The translations under genes and the position numbers were made by a program. DNA of 64,000 nucleotides, from contig NC_015671.1 in NCBI RefSeq assembly GCF_000218545.1, positions 186,001 through 250,000 of the forward strand. The letters are read 5' to 3'. Of this stretch, positions 1 through 6,960 are shown one piece after another. Under the pieces are notes generated by a model. It saw nothing but the letters and a program-made list of their open reading frames with translations. It ran no database searches and was not told the origin of the DNA. This DNA comes from Cellulomonas gilvus ATCC 13127 (GTDB lineage Bacteria; Actinomycetota; Actinomycetes; Actinomycetales; Cellulomonadaceae). Position 1 is the first letter of the stretch; every line of letters begins with the position of its first letter.

Positions 1-91
1 CGGGCGGCGGCGGGACCGGCGGGAGGGTGGCGGGCACGGCACCGACCGTACGCGCGCGCGGGCGCCCCGCCGAGCGTCGTCGGCCGGACAC

Positions 92-144
92 GCGTCTCCA
101 CCCTGGGGTGGAGACGCACGGTCCTCCCCCTGCCCAGGGCAGGG
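92..144. promoter_or_regulatory. Two adjacent perfect palindromes upstream of the M15 peptidase gene
   Basis: Positions 92-117 form a perfect inverted repeat with 12-bp arms (GCGTCTCCACCC and its complement) around a TG centre. Ten bases later, 128-144 form a second one with 8-bp arms (CCCTGCCC, GGGCAGGG) around a single A. They lie about 100 bp before the likely start of the peptidase gene. No T-tract follows, so they look more like operator sites or RNA structure than a terminator. No regulator can be assigned. The rest of 1-236 shows no convincing gene. Confidence 0.5.
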
Positions 145-236
145 TGCGGGTCGGTCCTCTGGCGGAGACCCCCGCAGGTCACGTCCCGCCCACGGTCCGA
201 CGCGGCCGGACCCTGCGTCACGGGAACGTCGTCCTC

Positions 237-923
237 GTGACCCGACCGACCCGCACCGCACCCGGAACCCGCACCGCCGCCCGCACCGCCGCCCGCACCG
301 CGCACAGCTCCGCCGGCGGCGCCGCGGTGCCCGGAGGCGTGCTGGCGGCCTCGCAGGCCCACGAGCGGGCGAGGCAGCGCCGGCGCAGGTGGCGGGTCGG
401 GTGGGGCGTGCTCGTCGCGCTCGTGCTCGCGGTGGGGGTGAACCAGGCCGCACGCGTGGCCGCCGATGCCGTCGGACCGCAGGGGGGTTCGACGGCGGGC
501 GACCGCACGCACGGCGACGGCACGTCCGGCGGCGAGCATGCCGCGACCGGGCTCGACCCCGAGCTCGAGCGGCGGTTCGCCGCGGCGCAGGACGCCGCCG
601 CGGCCGACGGCGTCACGCTCGTGCTCAACTCCGGCTGGCGCTCGGCCGACGAGCAGCGCCGCATCGTGCGGGACGCCGTCGACAAGTACGGCAGCGAGCG
701 CGAGGCGCACCGCTGGGTCCTGCCCGCCCGGCACTCCGCGCACGTGCAGGGCCTCGCGGTCGACGTCGGCCCGCCCGAGGGCGCGCAGTGGCTCAGCGAG
801 CACGGCGAGGCCCTGGGGCTGTGCCGCACGTACGAGAACGAGCCGTGGCACTTCGAGCCGCTGCCGGCCGGCGCCGACACGTGCCCCCCGATTCACCCCG
901 ACTCGTCGTGGGGCTGGTCGTAG
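237..923 (+). CDS. M15 family D-Ala-D-Ala carboxypeptidase (VanY-like), membrane anchored
   Basis: Predicted zinc carboxypeptidase that trims the terminal D-Ala of peptidoglycan stem peptides outside the cell; 228 residues from the GTG at 237. An Ala/Arg/Thr-rich cytoplasmic segment is followed by one hydrophobic anchor (GVLVALVLAVGV, about residue 60), then the catalytic domain. The M15 signature SAHVQGLAVDVG (His and Asp zinc ligands) and the later EPWHFE motif (general base and third ligand) are both present, as is the upstream GWRS motif. The frame stays open to position 27, but the first 70 codons are low-complexity and cover the palindromic upstream region, so the internal GTG is preferred. 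It stands alone, with the TerD gene 69 bp downstream. Confidence 0.82.
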   Translation: MTRPTRTAPGTRTAARTAARTAHSSAGGAAVPGGVLAASQAHERARQRRRRWRVGWGVLVALVLAVGVNQAARVAADAVGPQGGSTAGDRTHGDGTSGGEHAATGLDPELERRFAAAQDAAAADGVTLVLNSGWRSADEQRRIVRDAVDKYGSEREAHRWVLPARHSAHVQGLAVDVGPPEGAQWLSEHGEALGLCRTYENEPWHFEPLPAGADTCPPIHPDSSWGWS

Positions 924-979
924 CACCCGGCTGGCGGAGCGCTGCGGGTGAACTTCCCGTGAGCCGCCGACGGCGGCTC

Positions 980-985
980 TAGCAT
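980..985 (+). promoter_or_regulatory. -10 element TAGCAT, leaderless start of the TerD gene
   Basis: TAGCAT ends 7 bases before ATG 993 and no ribosome binding site is visible. This favours ATG 993 over the in-frame ATG 984, which would lie inside the -10 element. Confidence 0.45.
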
Positions 986-992
986 GCCCCGC

Positions 993-3122
993 ATGGACGA
1001 GATCGTTCTGCGCAAGGGGGCCAACTGCGAGGTCCCGTCCGAGGTGGAGAGCCTGCAGGTCGTGGTGGCGTGGGACGAGCCGGACGGCGAGGTCGACGTG
1101 GATGCCGCGGCGCTGCTGCTCGCGGGCGACCGTCGAGTCCGCTCGGACGCCGAGTTCGTCTTCTTCAACCAGCCCGCGTCACCCGACGGCTCGGTCCGCC
1201 TGGTCGGACGTTCGAGCACCGAGTCGGGCTCGCACGAGCTGGTCCGGATCGACCTCGTCAGGATCGACCCGGAGGTGGACTGCGTCGCGGTCACGGCGAG
1301 CCTCGGAGACGGGGACTTCGGTTCGCTCGCGGGCCTGCGCCTGCGGATCCTCGACGCCGGGGGTGAGCCGCTCGCGAGGTACGACATCGACGACGCCGAC
1401 GCGGAGACGGCGTTCGTCTTCTGCGAGGTCTATCGACGCGGCCCCGGCTGGAAGGTGCGCGCTGTCGGGCAGGGGTGGGACTCCGGCCTCGCGGGCCTGG
1501 CGTCCGACTTCGGCGTCACCGTGGACGACGGCGTCGACAGCGACGTGCCACCCGTCGACGACGCACCGCTCGGCGAGGAGGCCGACGGCGCCGTCGTCCA
1601 GGTCGATGCCGCCGAGGCCGAGCCGTCGCTCGTCGAACCCGTGGACGGCGTACCGGACGAGAGCCTCGATCCGGACGGCGTCGCGCAGGTGATCGAGTTC
1701 CCGGCGACGCCGACCGGGCGCGTGCGCCCGACGCGCCCGCGTCCGGGCGTGCGGACCAGCAAGCGCGCCGCCGTCGTCGTCAGGCCACCGCGGCTCAAGC
1801 TCGCGGGCGCCGAGACCTGGCAGCCGTCGCGTCTGTTCTCCATCTCCGGTGTCGGCACCGCCGAGGAGCAGGAGAAGCGTGCGACCTCCGCACTCCTCGC
1901 CACGGTCATGGCAGTTCCCGCCTTCGGGCGCGCACTCAGCGCGCGGTTCGGGGCGCCAGCGGGACCTGTCGAGACGTTCCTCGAGGTGCCCTTCGGTCTG
2001 GGGGAGTCGACTGTCTACCCCGACGGGGTGCTGCGCGTCGCGCGCGGCGGGAAGCTGTGGACGGCCGTCCTCGAGGTCAAGACGGGTAGCGGACAACTCC
2101 TCAGGGAGCAGGTCGAGCGCTACCTCGACGTCGCGCGGCAGGAGGGCTACGACACCGTCGTGACCCTCTCCAACGAGATCGCGGCACATCCGGGCGAGCA
2201 CCCGGTGCTCGTGGACAAGCGCAAGCTGCGCCGAGCGACGTTGACCCACATCTCGTGGGCGGAGGTGCTGCACGAGGCGAAGTTCACGCTCCACCACCGC
2301 GGCGTCGGCGACCCCCTGCAAGCCTGGATCCTCCACGAGTTCATCCGCTACATCGAGCACCCGCGCTCAGGAGCCGCGACCTTCGAGGACATGGGTCCGT
2401 CGTGGGTGCCCGTCAGGGAGGCGATCCACGCAGGCACGCTTCGTGGGAGCGACAAGAAGGTTCCCGCGGTCGCGGCGGCGTGGGTACGGCTGGTGCGGCA
2501 CCTGTGCCTCCGCCTCAGCAGCGATCTGGGCGTCAACGTCGTCCCGTCCGTCGCGCGCAAGCTTGCCGGTGACCCGGCTGCTCACGTGCAGTCGATCGTC
2601 ACGCGGCTGGCATCGGAGGGTGCCCTCGAGGCGGTCATCAAGGTCCCGCTCGCCGCTGGGCCGTTGACCGTCACGGCCGACCTGCGCACCTCTCAGGTCC
2701 GGACGTCGGTCGCGGTCCGCGCGCCCCAGGAGGGCAACGGGCAGCGGCGGATCGCGTGGCTCCTGCGCCAGCTGAAGGACGCGCCCGACGCGCTCCTCGT
2801 CGAGGCGGTGTTCGCGGCGCGCACCGAGACGGCGTGCGAACAGCTGAAGGACGTGCGCGACAACCCGACGATGCTCCTGCCCGACAGGGGCGTGGAGATC
2901 AGCGCGTTCCGGCTCTCGCTCGCCAGTGCCATGGGGACCAAGCGGTCCGGCCAGCGAGGCGCTTTTGTGCCGAGCGTGACGAGTGCGGTGGAGGCGTTCT
3001 ACTCGTCGGTCGTCCAGCCGCTCAAGGCCTGGCAGCCGGCAGCGCCCAAGCTGTCCGAGGACGTCGAGAGCGAGGCGATCGAGACGCAGGAGAGCGAGGT
3101 CTCCGACGAGGCGATCTCGTAG
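993..3122 (+). CDS. TerD domain fused to a PD-(D/E)XK nuclease-like domain
   Basis: A 709-residue protein with three parts. Residues 1-180 are a TerD-family stress domain: AWD...VDVDAAALLL, EFVFFN, SPDGSV, ARYDIDDADAETAFVFCEVYRR and AVGQGWDSGL all match the family. The acidic loop that usually binds calcium (TG-G-GDDE type) reads STESGSHE, so metal binding may be reduced. An acidic, Pro-containing linker follows to about residue 270. The C-terminal part holds YPDGVLR, then LEVKTGSGQLLREQVERYL, which fits the D, ExK and Q positions of a PD-(D/E)XK nuclease (about residues 343-375), and then some 300 residues I do not recognise. TerD proteins are known from tellurite and stress-response systems linked to DNA processing; the nuclease activity here is inference. 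ATG 993 is chosen because TerD proteins start close to the xxIxLxKG motif. Confidence 0.8.
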   Translation: MDEIVLRKGANCEVPSEVESLQVVVAWDEPDGEVDVDAAALLLAGDRRVRSDAEFVFFNQPASPDGSVRLVGRSSTESGSHELVRIDLVRIDPEVDCVAVTASLGDGDFGSLAGLRLRILDAGGEPLARYDIDDADAETAFVFCEVYRRGPGWKVRAVGQGWDSGLAGLASDFGVTVDDGVDSDVPPVDDAPLGEEADGAVVQVDAAEAEPSLVEPVDGVPDESLDPDGVAQVIEFPATPTGRVRPTRPRPGVRTSKRAAVVVRPPRLKLAGAETWQPSRLFSISGVGTAEEQEKRATSALLATVMAVPAFGRALSARFGAPAGPVETFLEVPFGLGESTVYPDGVLRVARGGKLWTAVLEVKTGSGQLLREQVERYLDVARQEGYDTVVTLSNEIAAHPGEHPVLVDKRKLRRATLTHISWAEVLHEAKFTLHHRGVGDPLQAWILHEFIRYIEHPRSGAATFEDMGPSWVPVREAIHAGTLRGSDKKVPAVAAAWVRLVRHLCLRLSSDLGVNVVPSVARKLAGDPAAHVQSIVTRLASEGALEAVIKVPLAAGPLTVTADLRTSQVRTSVAVRAPQEGNGQRRIAWLLRQLKDAPDALLVEAVFAARTETACEQLKDVRDNPTMLLPDRGVEISAFRLSLASAMGTKRSGQRGAFVPSVTSAVEAFYSSVVQPLKAWQPAAPKLSEDVESEAIETQESEVSDEAIS

Positions 3123-3143
3123 CGAGCTCGGGTCCGGGCTGGT

Positions 3144-3149
3144 CCTAGA
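3144..3149. repeat. Left target-site duplication CCTAGA of the IS481 element
   Basis: CCTAGA directly precedes the left terminal repeat and is repeated at 4265-4270 directly after the right one. It fits the NCTAGN target and 6-bp duplication known for IS481. Confidence 0.85.
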
Positions 3150-4152
3150 TGTTCCGGCTCATGAGGTTGGTGACGCCTGCGTGGAGGCGTGAGGCCGGGG
3201 GCTGGTTGCCGGCGGCGGTGTGGCAGCGATGGTAGTTGTAGTGGACGTTCCAGATCTTGATCGCTGCGGCCCGCTCGGCCTCGGAGGTCCAGATGCGGGC
3301 GTAGAGGAGTTCCTCGGCCAGGATCCGGTTGTATCTCTCGACCTTGCCGTTGTGCCGGGGAGTGTGCGGACGGATCCGCTGGTGACGCGAGGCGAACGCG
3401 GTCACCGTCCGGGTGAACGCCTTGGCGGTGTAGTTCGCGCCGTTGTCGGTGACCACCCGGACCAGCCGGTTGATGCCGTGGGCGGCGAAGAACGCCCGTG
3501 CCCGGCAGAAGAACCCGATCGTGGTCGCTGCCTTCTCGTCGGGCAGGTGCTCGGTGTAGGCCAGTCGGGAGAAGCCGTCGACGGCGGAGTGCAGGTAGAC
3601 GTAGCCGGCGCGGGCGCCCTTGGTCTTGGCCCGCTGGGCGGCCTTGTCCGCCGCTGAGCCGCGCCCGTGAGCGCGCCAGCCGCCGCCATCGGGGATGCGC
3701 CCGACCTTCTTGACGTCCAGATGGACCATGTGACCGGGGTAGCGGGCGGTGATGCGGCCCGCGGTGCGGTTCATCGACCCGTCGGGGTCGATGTCGCGGC
3801 GCCGGCTGATGCCCAGGCGGACCAGCCACCGCCCGACGGTCGCGACCGAGACCTGGTGCCCGCGGCGGACCAGCTCGAGGTGGATCGCCCGGGCCGACCA
3901 CTTGTGCTCCCGGCGCCACGTCTCGATCAACGCGACCAGGTCGGGCTCGAGCTGGGTCGGGGACGCGTGAGGGACACTCGCCCGGTCGGCCAGCCCGACC
4001 TCGCCCAACTCGTCGAACCGGGCCTTCCACTTCGACAGGCACTGCCGAGAGATGCCCGCCTCGGCAGCGACGTGAGCGATCGGTCGGTGGGCGCAGCGGC
4101 GCACGAGCCGCAGCCGCCCTTCGGGGGTGAACGGGGCGTTAGCGTGGCTCAT
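3145..4152 (-). CDS. IS481-family transposase
   Basis: A 335-residue DDE transposase. An N-terminal helix-turn-helix segment (HVAAEAGISRQCLSKWKARF, about residues 28-47) is followed by an rve integrase core. The catalytic triad is visible: Asp in VHLDVKK, Asp in VVTDNGANYT and Glu in NGKVERYNR. The last codons run through the left terminal repeat and the TAG stop lies in the flanking CCTAGA duplication, so the target DNA supplies the stop codon. Length is normal for the family and no frameshift is seen. The start ATG is 86 bp inside the right terminal repeat. Confidence 0.93.
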   Translation of the reverse strand: MSHANAPFTPEGRLRLVRRCAHRPIAHVAAEAGISRQCLSKWKARFDELGEVGLADRASVPHASPTQLEPDLVALIETWRREHKWSARAIHLELVRRGHQVSVATVGRWLVRLGISRRRDIDPDGSMNRTAGRITARYPGHMVHLDVKKVGRIPDGGGWRAHGRGSAADKAAQRAKTKGARAGYVYLHSAVDGFSRLAYTEHLPDEKAATTIGFFCRARAFFAAHGINRLVRVVTDNGANYTAKAFTRTVTAFASRHQRIRPHTPRHNGKVERYNRILAEELLYARIWTSEAERAAAIKIWNVHYNYHRCHTAAGNQPPASRLHAGVTNLMSRNI

Positions 4153-4264
4153 CGAGGGGTAGGTCCTTCGCGCAGCAGTTGGTTGGTCGCACTTCCATCC
4201 TGCCGCCGGGGCCTACCCCTCCCTCACACCCCCAGCCGCGTCACCAACCTCATGAGCCACAACA
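3150..4264 (-). mobile_element. Complete IS481-family insertion sequence, 1115 bp
   Basis: The ends are near-perfect inverted repeats: 3150-3176 starts TGTTCCGGCTCATGAGG and the complement of 4238-4264 starts TGTTGTGGCTCATGAGG, matching at 25 of 27 positions. Both flanks carry CCTAGA (3144-3149, 4265-4270). The single intact transposase gene fills the element on the minus strand. Intact ends, intact transposase and a perfect duplication suggest a fairly recent insertion. It separates the TerD gene from the phosphotransferase gene without disrupting either coding sequence. Confidence 0.92.
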
Positions 4265-4270
4265 CCTAGA
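4265..4270. repeat. Right target-site duplication CCTAGA of the IS481 element
   Basis: Perfect copy of 3144-3149. Its CTA is also the complement of the TAG stop codon of the phosphotransferase gene, so the insertion fell exactly on that stop and regenerated it. Confidence 0.85.
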
Positions 4271-5231
4271 CGCCGAGCTCGTCGAGGGCGCGCAGCAGGT
4301 TGCCTCGGTTCGCGGAGTCGTACTCCGCCACCCAGTCGCCGGTGTAGGCGCGGGGCGCGATCTCGACCGTCATCACGAGCGCGAGCCACATGCGGGCCAG
4401 CAGTAGCCGCGCGGCACCGGACGGCGAGGTGAGGTCGAACGAGTCGTCGAGGTCCAGGCCGGGCCCGTCCCACATGGGGTCGGCGCCCACCACGTCGACG
4501 AGCGGGTCGCCCCACAGCGCGCGCTCGGGGTCGATCACGCCCGTGAGCGCGCCCGTGACGGGGTCGACGAACAGGTTGCCGGGCCACAGGTCGGAGTGCA
4601 CGAGGCGGGGCTCGGTGACCTCGTCGAGCGCGGCGCCGTGGCGGTCCAGCGCGGTGCGGATGCGATCGGCCGGGACGTCGACCGACCACCGCTGCGCGTC
4701 GGACAGGAGCGCCTCGACCATCGCGGTCAGCGCCCCGCGCCACGTGTCCGCCTGCAGCGCGGGGGACTGCGGGTAGCCGAACGTGGTTCCGGTGACCGCG
4801 GCGAACCGGCCGATGAGCGCCGCGAGGTCCCCGTGCGCTCGTGCCGTGCGTGGGTCCAGGCCGGCGGGGCCGAAGCCGGCGTCCTTCCACGGCACGCCGT
4901 CCAGGTGGGCCGCGACCACGACGTCCCCGCCGACCACCTCACGCGTGAAGTCCTGGTGCAGCAGCCGCGGGAGCAGGAGGTCCGGGTGCTCCGCGCCCAG
5001 CGCGTACACCTCGGCCTCGGTCCGCAGCAGGTCGTGCTCGTGCGTGAGGAGGCGGCCGGTGGCCACGGGTGCGGTCTTCACGACGACGCGCGTCCCGTCC
5101 TCGAGCGTGACGCGGTACGTCGTCGCGAACAGGCCGCCCTCGAGGCGGGTCGCGTCGGCCAGCGTCCCCAGCGGAGCGACCAGCCTGGTCAGGGCGTCGA
5201 GCGGGAGGTCGGGTGCGGCGTCGTCGGGCAC
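4266..5231 (-). CDS. Phosphotransferase family protein (APH/fructosamine kinase-like)
   Basis: A 321-residue small-molecule kinase of the APH/choline-kinase fold. The N-lobe lysine is in RVVVKTAP; the HRD-like catalytic loop reads LVHSDLWPGNLF and the metal-binding Asp is in GVIDPERALWGDP. The HxDLxxGN form and the following VIDPERA are typical of fructosamine kinase and aminoglycoside-phosphotransferase relatives; the substrate cannot be read from sequence. The GTG start at 5231 is preceded by TAGGCT plus six bases. The TAG stop lies within the IS481 target duplication, and the protein is complete. The MFS gene ends 10 bp upstream, but this gene has its own promoter-like element. Confidence 0.8.
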   Translation of the reverse strand: MPDDAAPDLPLDALTRLVAPLGTLADATRLEGGLFATTYRVTLEDGTRVVVKTAPVATGRLLTHEHDLLRTEAEVYALGAEHPDLLLPRLLHQDFTREVVGGDVVVAAHLDGVPWKDAGFGPAGLDPRTARAHGDLAALIGRFAAVTGTTFGYPQSPALQADTWRGALTAMVEALLSDAQRWSVDVPADRIRTALDRHGAALDEVTEPRLVHSDLWPGNLFVDPVTGALTGVIDPERALWGDPLVDVVGADPMWDGPGLDLDDSFDLTSPSGAARLLLARMWLALVMTVEIAPRAYTGDWVAEYDSANRGNLLRALDELGV

Positions 5232-5237
5232 CCGCGC

Positions 5238-5243
5238 AGCCTA
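5238..5243 (-). promoter_or_regulatory. -10 element TAGGCT, leaderless start of the phosphotransferase gene
   Basis: On the minus strand TAGGCT is followed by GCGCGG and then the GTG start at 5231. No Shine-Dalgarno sequence is present. Confidence 0.5.
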
Positions 5244-6515
5244 GGGCCGCGGCTCGTCCTCCGGGCCGGGACGTGCGTCCTCGACCTCGCCGGGTGCGGC
5301 CTCGGCGTCCTTGGCGGCGGCGAGCCCCGCGTGGTGCGCGGCGCGCAGCGTACGCAGGGACGCGACCGTCGCGACGGCCGCGCACGCGCCCGCGACCACG
5401 ACGACGACGAAGCCGCCGTGCGAGCCCTCGGCGTCGATGCGCGCACCCGCGATCGACGAACCGATGGACACGCCGACGCCCAGCGACGTCCCCACCCAGG
5501 TGAGCCCCTCCGTGAGGCGCCGCGCCGGGACCAGCTCCTGGACCAGGCCGTTGCCGTTGATCAGCGTGGGCGCGATCGCGAACCCGGTCACGAACATCAC
5601 GGCGGCGAGCGCCCACAGCGACTGCACCACGACGAACAGCGACACACCCGCGGCGAGCGCGACCATCCCGATGCCGAACCGCATCCACAGGGGTCGCACC
5701 CAGTGACGCGCGCCGTACAGGAGGCCGGAGACCATGGAGCCGGCCGCGAACACCGCGAGGATGAGCCCCGCCGCGGACTTGCGGTCGGCCTCCTCGGCGA
5801 ACGCGACGGTCGCGACGTCGGTCGCCCCGAAGATCGCGCCCATCGCCAGGAACACGACGACCAGCACGAGCATCCCGGGCACCGCGACCAGCGACCCGCC
5901 GCCGGAGCCGTGGTGCGGGACGGGTGGCGGCTCGGTGCGGCGCTGCGACAGGAACCAGGTGCCGCCGACCACGGTGGCCACGAGCGGCACCACGAGGCCC
6001 GCGGTGGGGGTCACGCCGGTGGCGAGGATGGTGGCCGCGGCCGGTCCGACGATGAAGACGACCTCGTCGAGCGCGGCCTCGAGCGAGTACGCGGTGTGCA
6101 GCGCCTTGGCGTCGCCCTGCAGCAGGTGGGACCAGCGGGCACGCACCAGCGAGCCGAACTGGCCGCTGATCCCCGCGACGACGGCCGCGGCCCACAGCAC
6201 GGGTTCGGGGGCGTGCGCGAGCAGCGCGGCGATGAGCCCGACGAGGCCGGTCCCGCACGTCGCGAGCGCCACGCGCATGACGCGGGCCTGCCCGTGCCGG
6301 TCCACCAGGCGCGCGATGAGCGGCGCGGTCAGCGAGGATGCGACGACGAACACCGCCGAGACCCGGCCCGCCATCGCGTAGGAGTCGTACAACGACGACA
6401 CCGCGAGCACGATCCCGATGCCCACCATCGAGATCGGCAGCCGCGCGACGACTCCCGCGACGGAGAACGCGAGCGCCCCGGGCCGCGCCAGCACTTCCCG
6501 GTAAGGCCCCAGCAC
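5241..6515 (-). CDS. Major facilitator superfamily transporter
   Basis: A 424-residue membrane protein with about 12 hydrophobic segments in two halves separated near the middle by a hydrophilic stretch with PPVPHHGSGGG. The loop between segments 2 and 3 reads LVDRHGQARVMR, an MFS motif-A-like sequence, indicating a proton-coupled or facilitative exporter; the substrate is unknown. The acidic C-tail (AEAAPGEVEDARPGPEDEPRP) is cytoplasmic. The frame also allows a GTG at 6521, but CAGGAT (6522-6527) followed by six bases points to the GTG at 6515 on a leaderless transcript. Confidence 0.8.
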   Translation of the reverse strand: MLGPYREVLARPGALAFSVAGVVARLPISMVGIGIVLAVSSLYDSYAMAGRVSAVFVVASSLTAPLIARLVDRHGQARVMRVALATCGTGLVGLIAALLAHAPEPVLWAAAVVAGISGQFGSLVRARWSHLLQGDAKALHTAYSLEAALDEVVFIVGPAAATILATGVTPTAGLVVPLVATVVGGTWFLSQRRTEPPPVPHHGSGGGSLVAVPGMLVLVVVFLAMGAIFGATDVATVAFAEEADRKSAAGLILAVFAAGSMVSGLLYGARHWVRPLWMRFGIGMVALAAGVSLFVVVQSLWALAAVMFVTGFAIAPTLINGNGLVQELVPARRLTEGLTWVGTSLGVGVSIGSSIAGARIDAEGSHGGFVVVVVAGACAAVATVASLRTLRAAHHAGLAAAKDAEAAPGEVEDARPGPEDEPRP

Positions 6516-6602
6516 CCGCACATCCTGTCATCCGGTCCCGACACGGACGTCCGTGCGCGCGGCCACCGGCCCCGGGCACCGACCGGTGGCAGGGTGGGGT
6601 GC

Positions 6603-6896
6603 ATGGTGGACGTGGTGGAGGTCACGCAGGAGGAGCGGTTCGAGGCGCGCCGGGACGGGGAGCTGCTCGGGTTCGCGGCGTACACGCTGGACCGGGGCAC
6701 AGTCGTGCTCACGCATACGGAGGTGTTCCCGGAGCACGAGGGGCAGGGCGTCGCGGGTGAGCTGGTCCGTGGCGCGTTGGACCAGGTGAGGGCCTCGGGC
6801 CGGGACGTCGTGCCGCTGTGCCCGTACGTCAGGGCGTGGCTGGGGCGGCACCCCGAGTACCAGGACCTGGTCCGCGCGGATCCCTCGAACGGGTGA
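6603..6896 (+). CDS. Small GNAT N-acetyltransferase (YjdJ type)
   Basis: A 97-residue minimal GNAT domain of the Acetyltransf_CG (PF14542-like) kind. HTEVFPEHEGQGVAGELVRGAL carries the acetyl-CoA pyrophosphate loop (Q-G-x-A/G), and the C-terminal VVPLCPYVRAWLGRHPEYQDLV is characteristic of this subfamily. It probably acetylates a small amine or protein N-terminus; the substrate is unknown. The start ATG has CAGGGT seven bases upstream and no ribosome binding site. It is transcribed away from the MFS gene and lies just before the LacI gene. Confidence 0.82.
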   Translation: MVDVVEVTQEERFEARRDGELLGFAAYTLDRGTVVLTHTEVFPEHEGQGVAGELVRGALDQVRASGRDVVPLCPYVRAWLGRHPEYQDLVRADPSNG

Positions 6897-6924
6897 CCAC
6901 AGGGCCGCTCACGGCCCGGTGGCT

Positions 6925-6936
6925 GTGAACGTTCCC
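6925..6936. promoter_or_regulatory. Candidate LacI-family operator (GTGAAC/GTTCCC)
   Basis: A near-palindrome with a central CG (GTGAAC then GTTCCC, one mismatch from a perfect GGGAAC/GTTCCC) lies 25 bp before the LacI-family start and about where a -35 would be for the TAGAGT element. LacI-family operators typically have this CG-centred form, so autoregulation is likely. Confidence 0.5.
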
Positions 6937-6946
6937 GGACACCGCC

Positions 6947-6952
6947 TAGAGT
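6947..6952 (+). promoter_or_regulatory. -10 element TAGAGT of the LacI-family gene
   Basis: TAGAGT ends eight bases before ATG 6961. The candidate operator at 6925-6936 covers the -35 area. Confidence 0.4.
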
Positions 6953-6960
6953 GCGAGGCG

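Noticed and set aside
3144-4270. Composite transposon carrying the phosphotransferase as a resistance gene
   Set aside because: Only one IS copy is present and the phosphotransferase shows the same codon use and promoter form as the rest of the chromosome.
4596-6600. Long plus-strand frame running into the small GNAT gene
   Set aside because: It is antisense to the phosphotransferase and MFS genes and has Arg/His/Asp-rich, family-less sequence; only its last 97 codons from 6603 are real.
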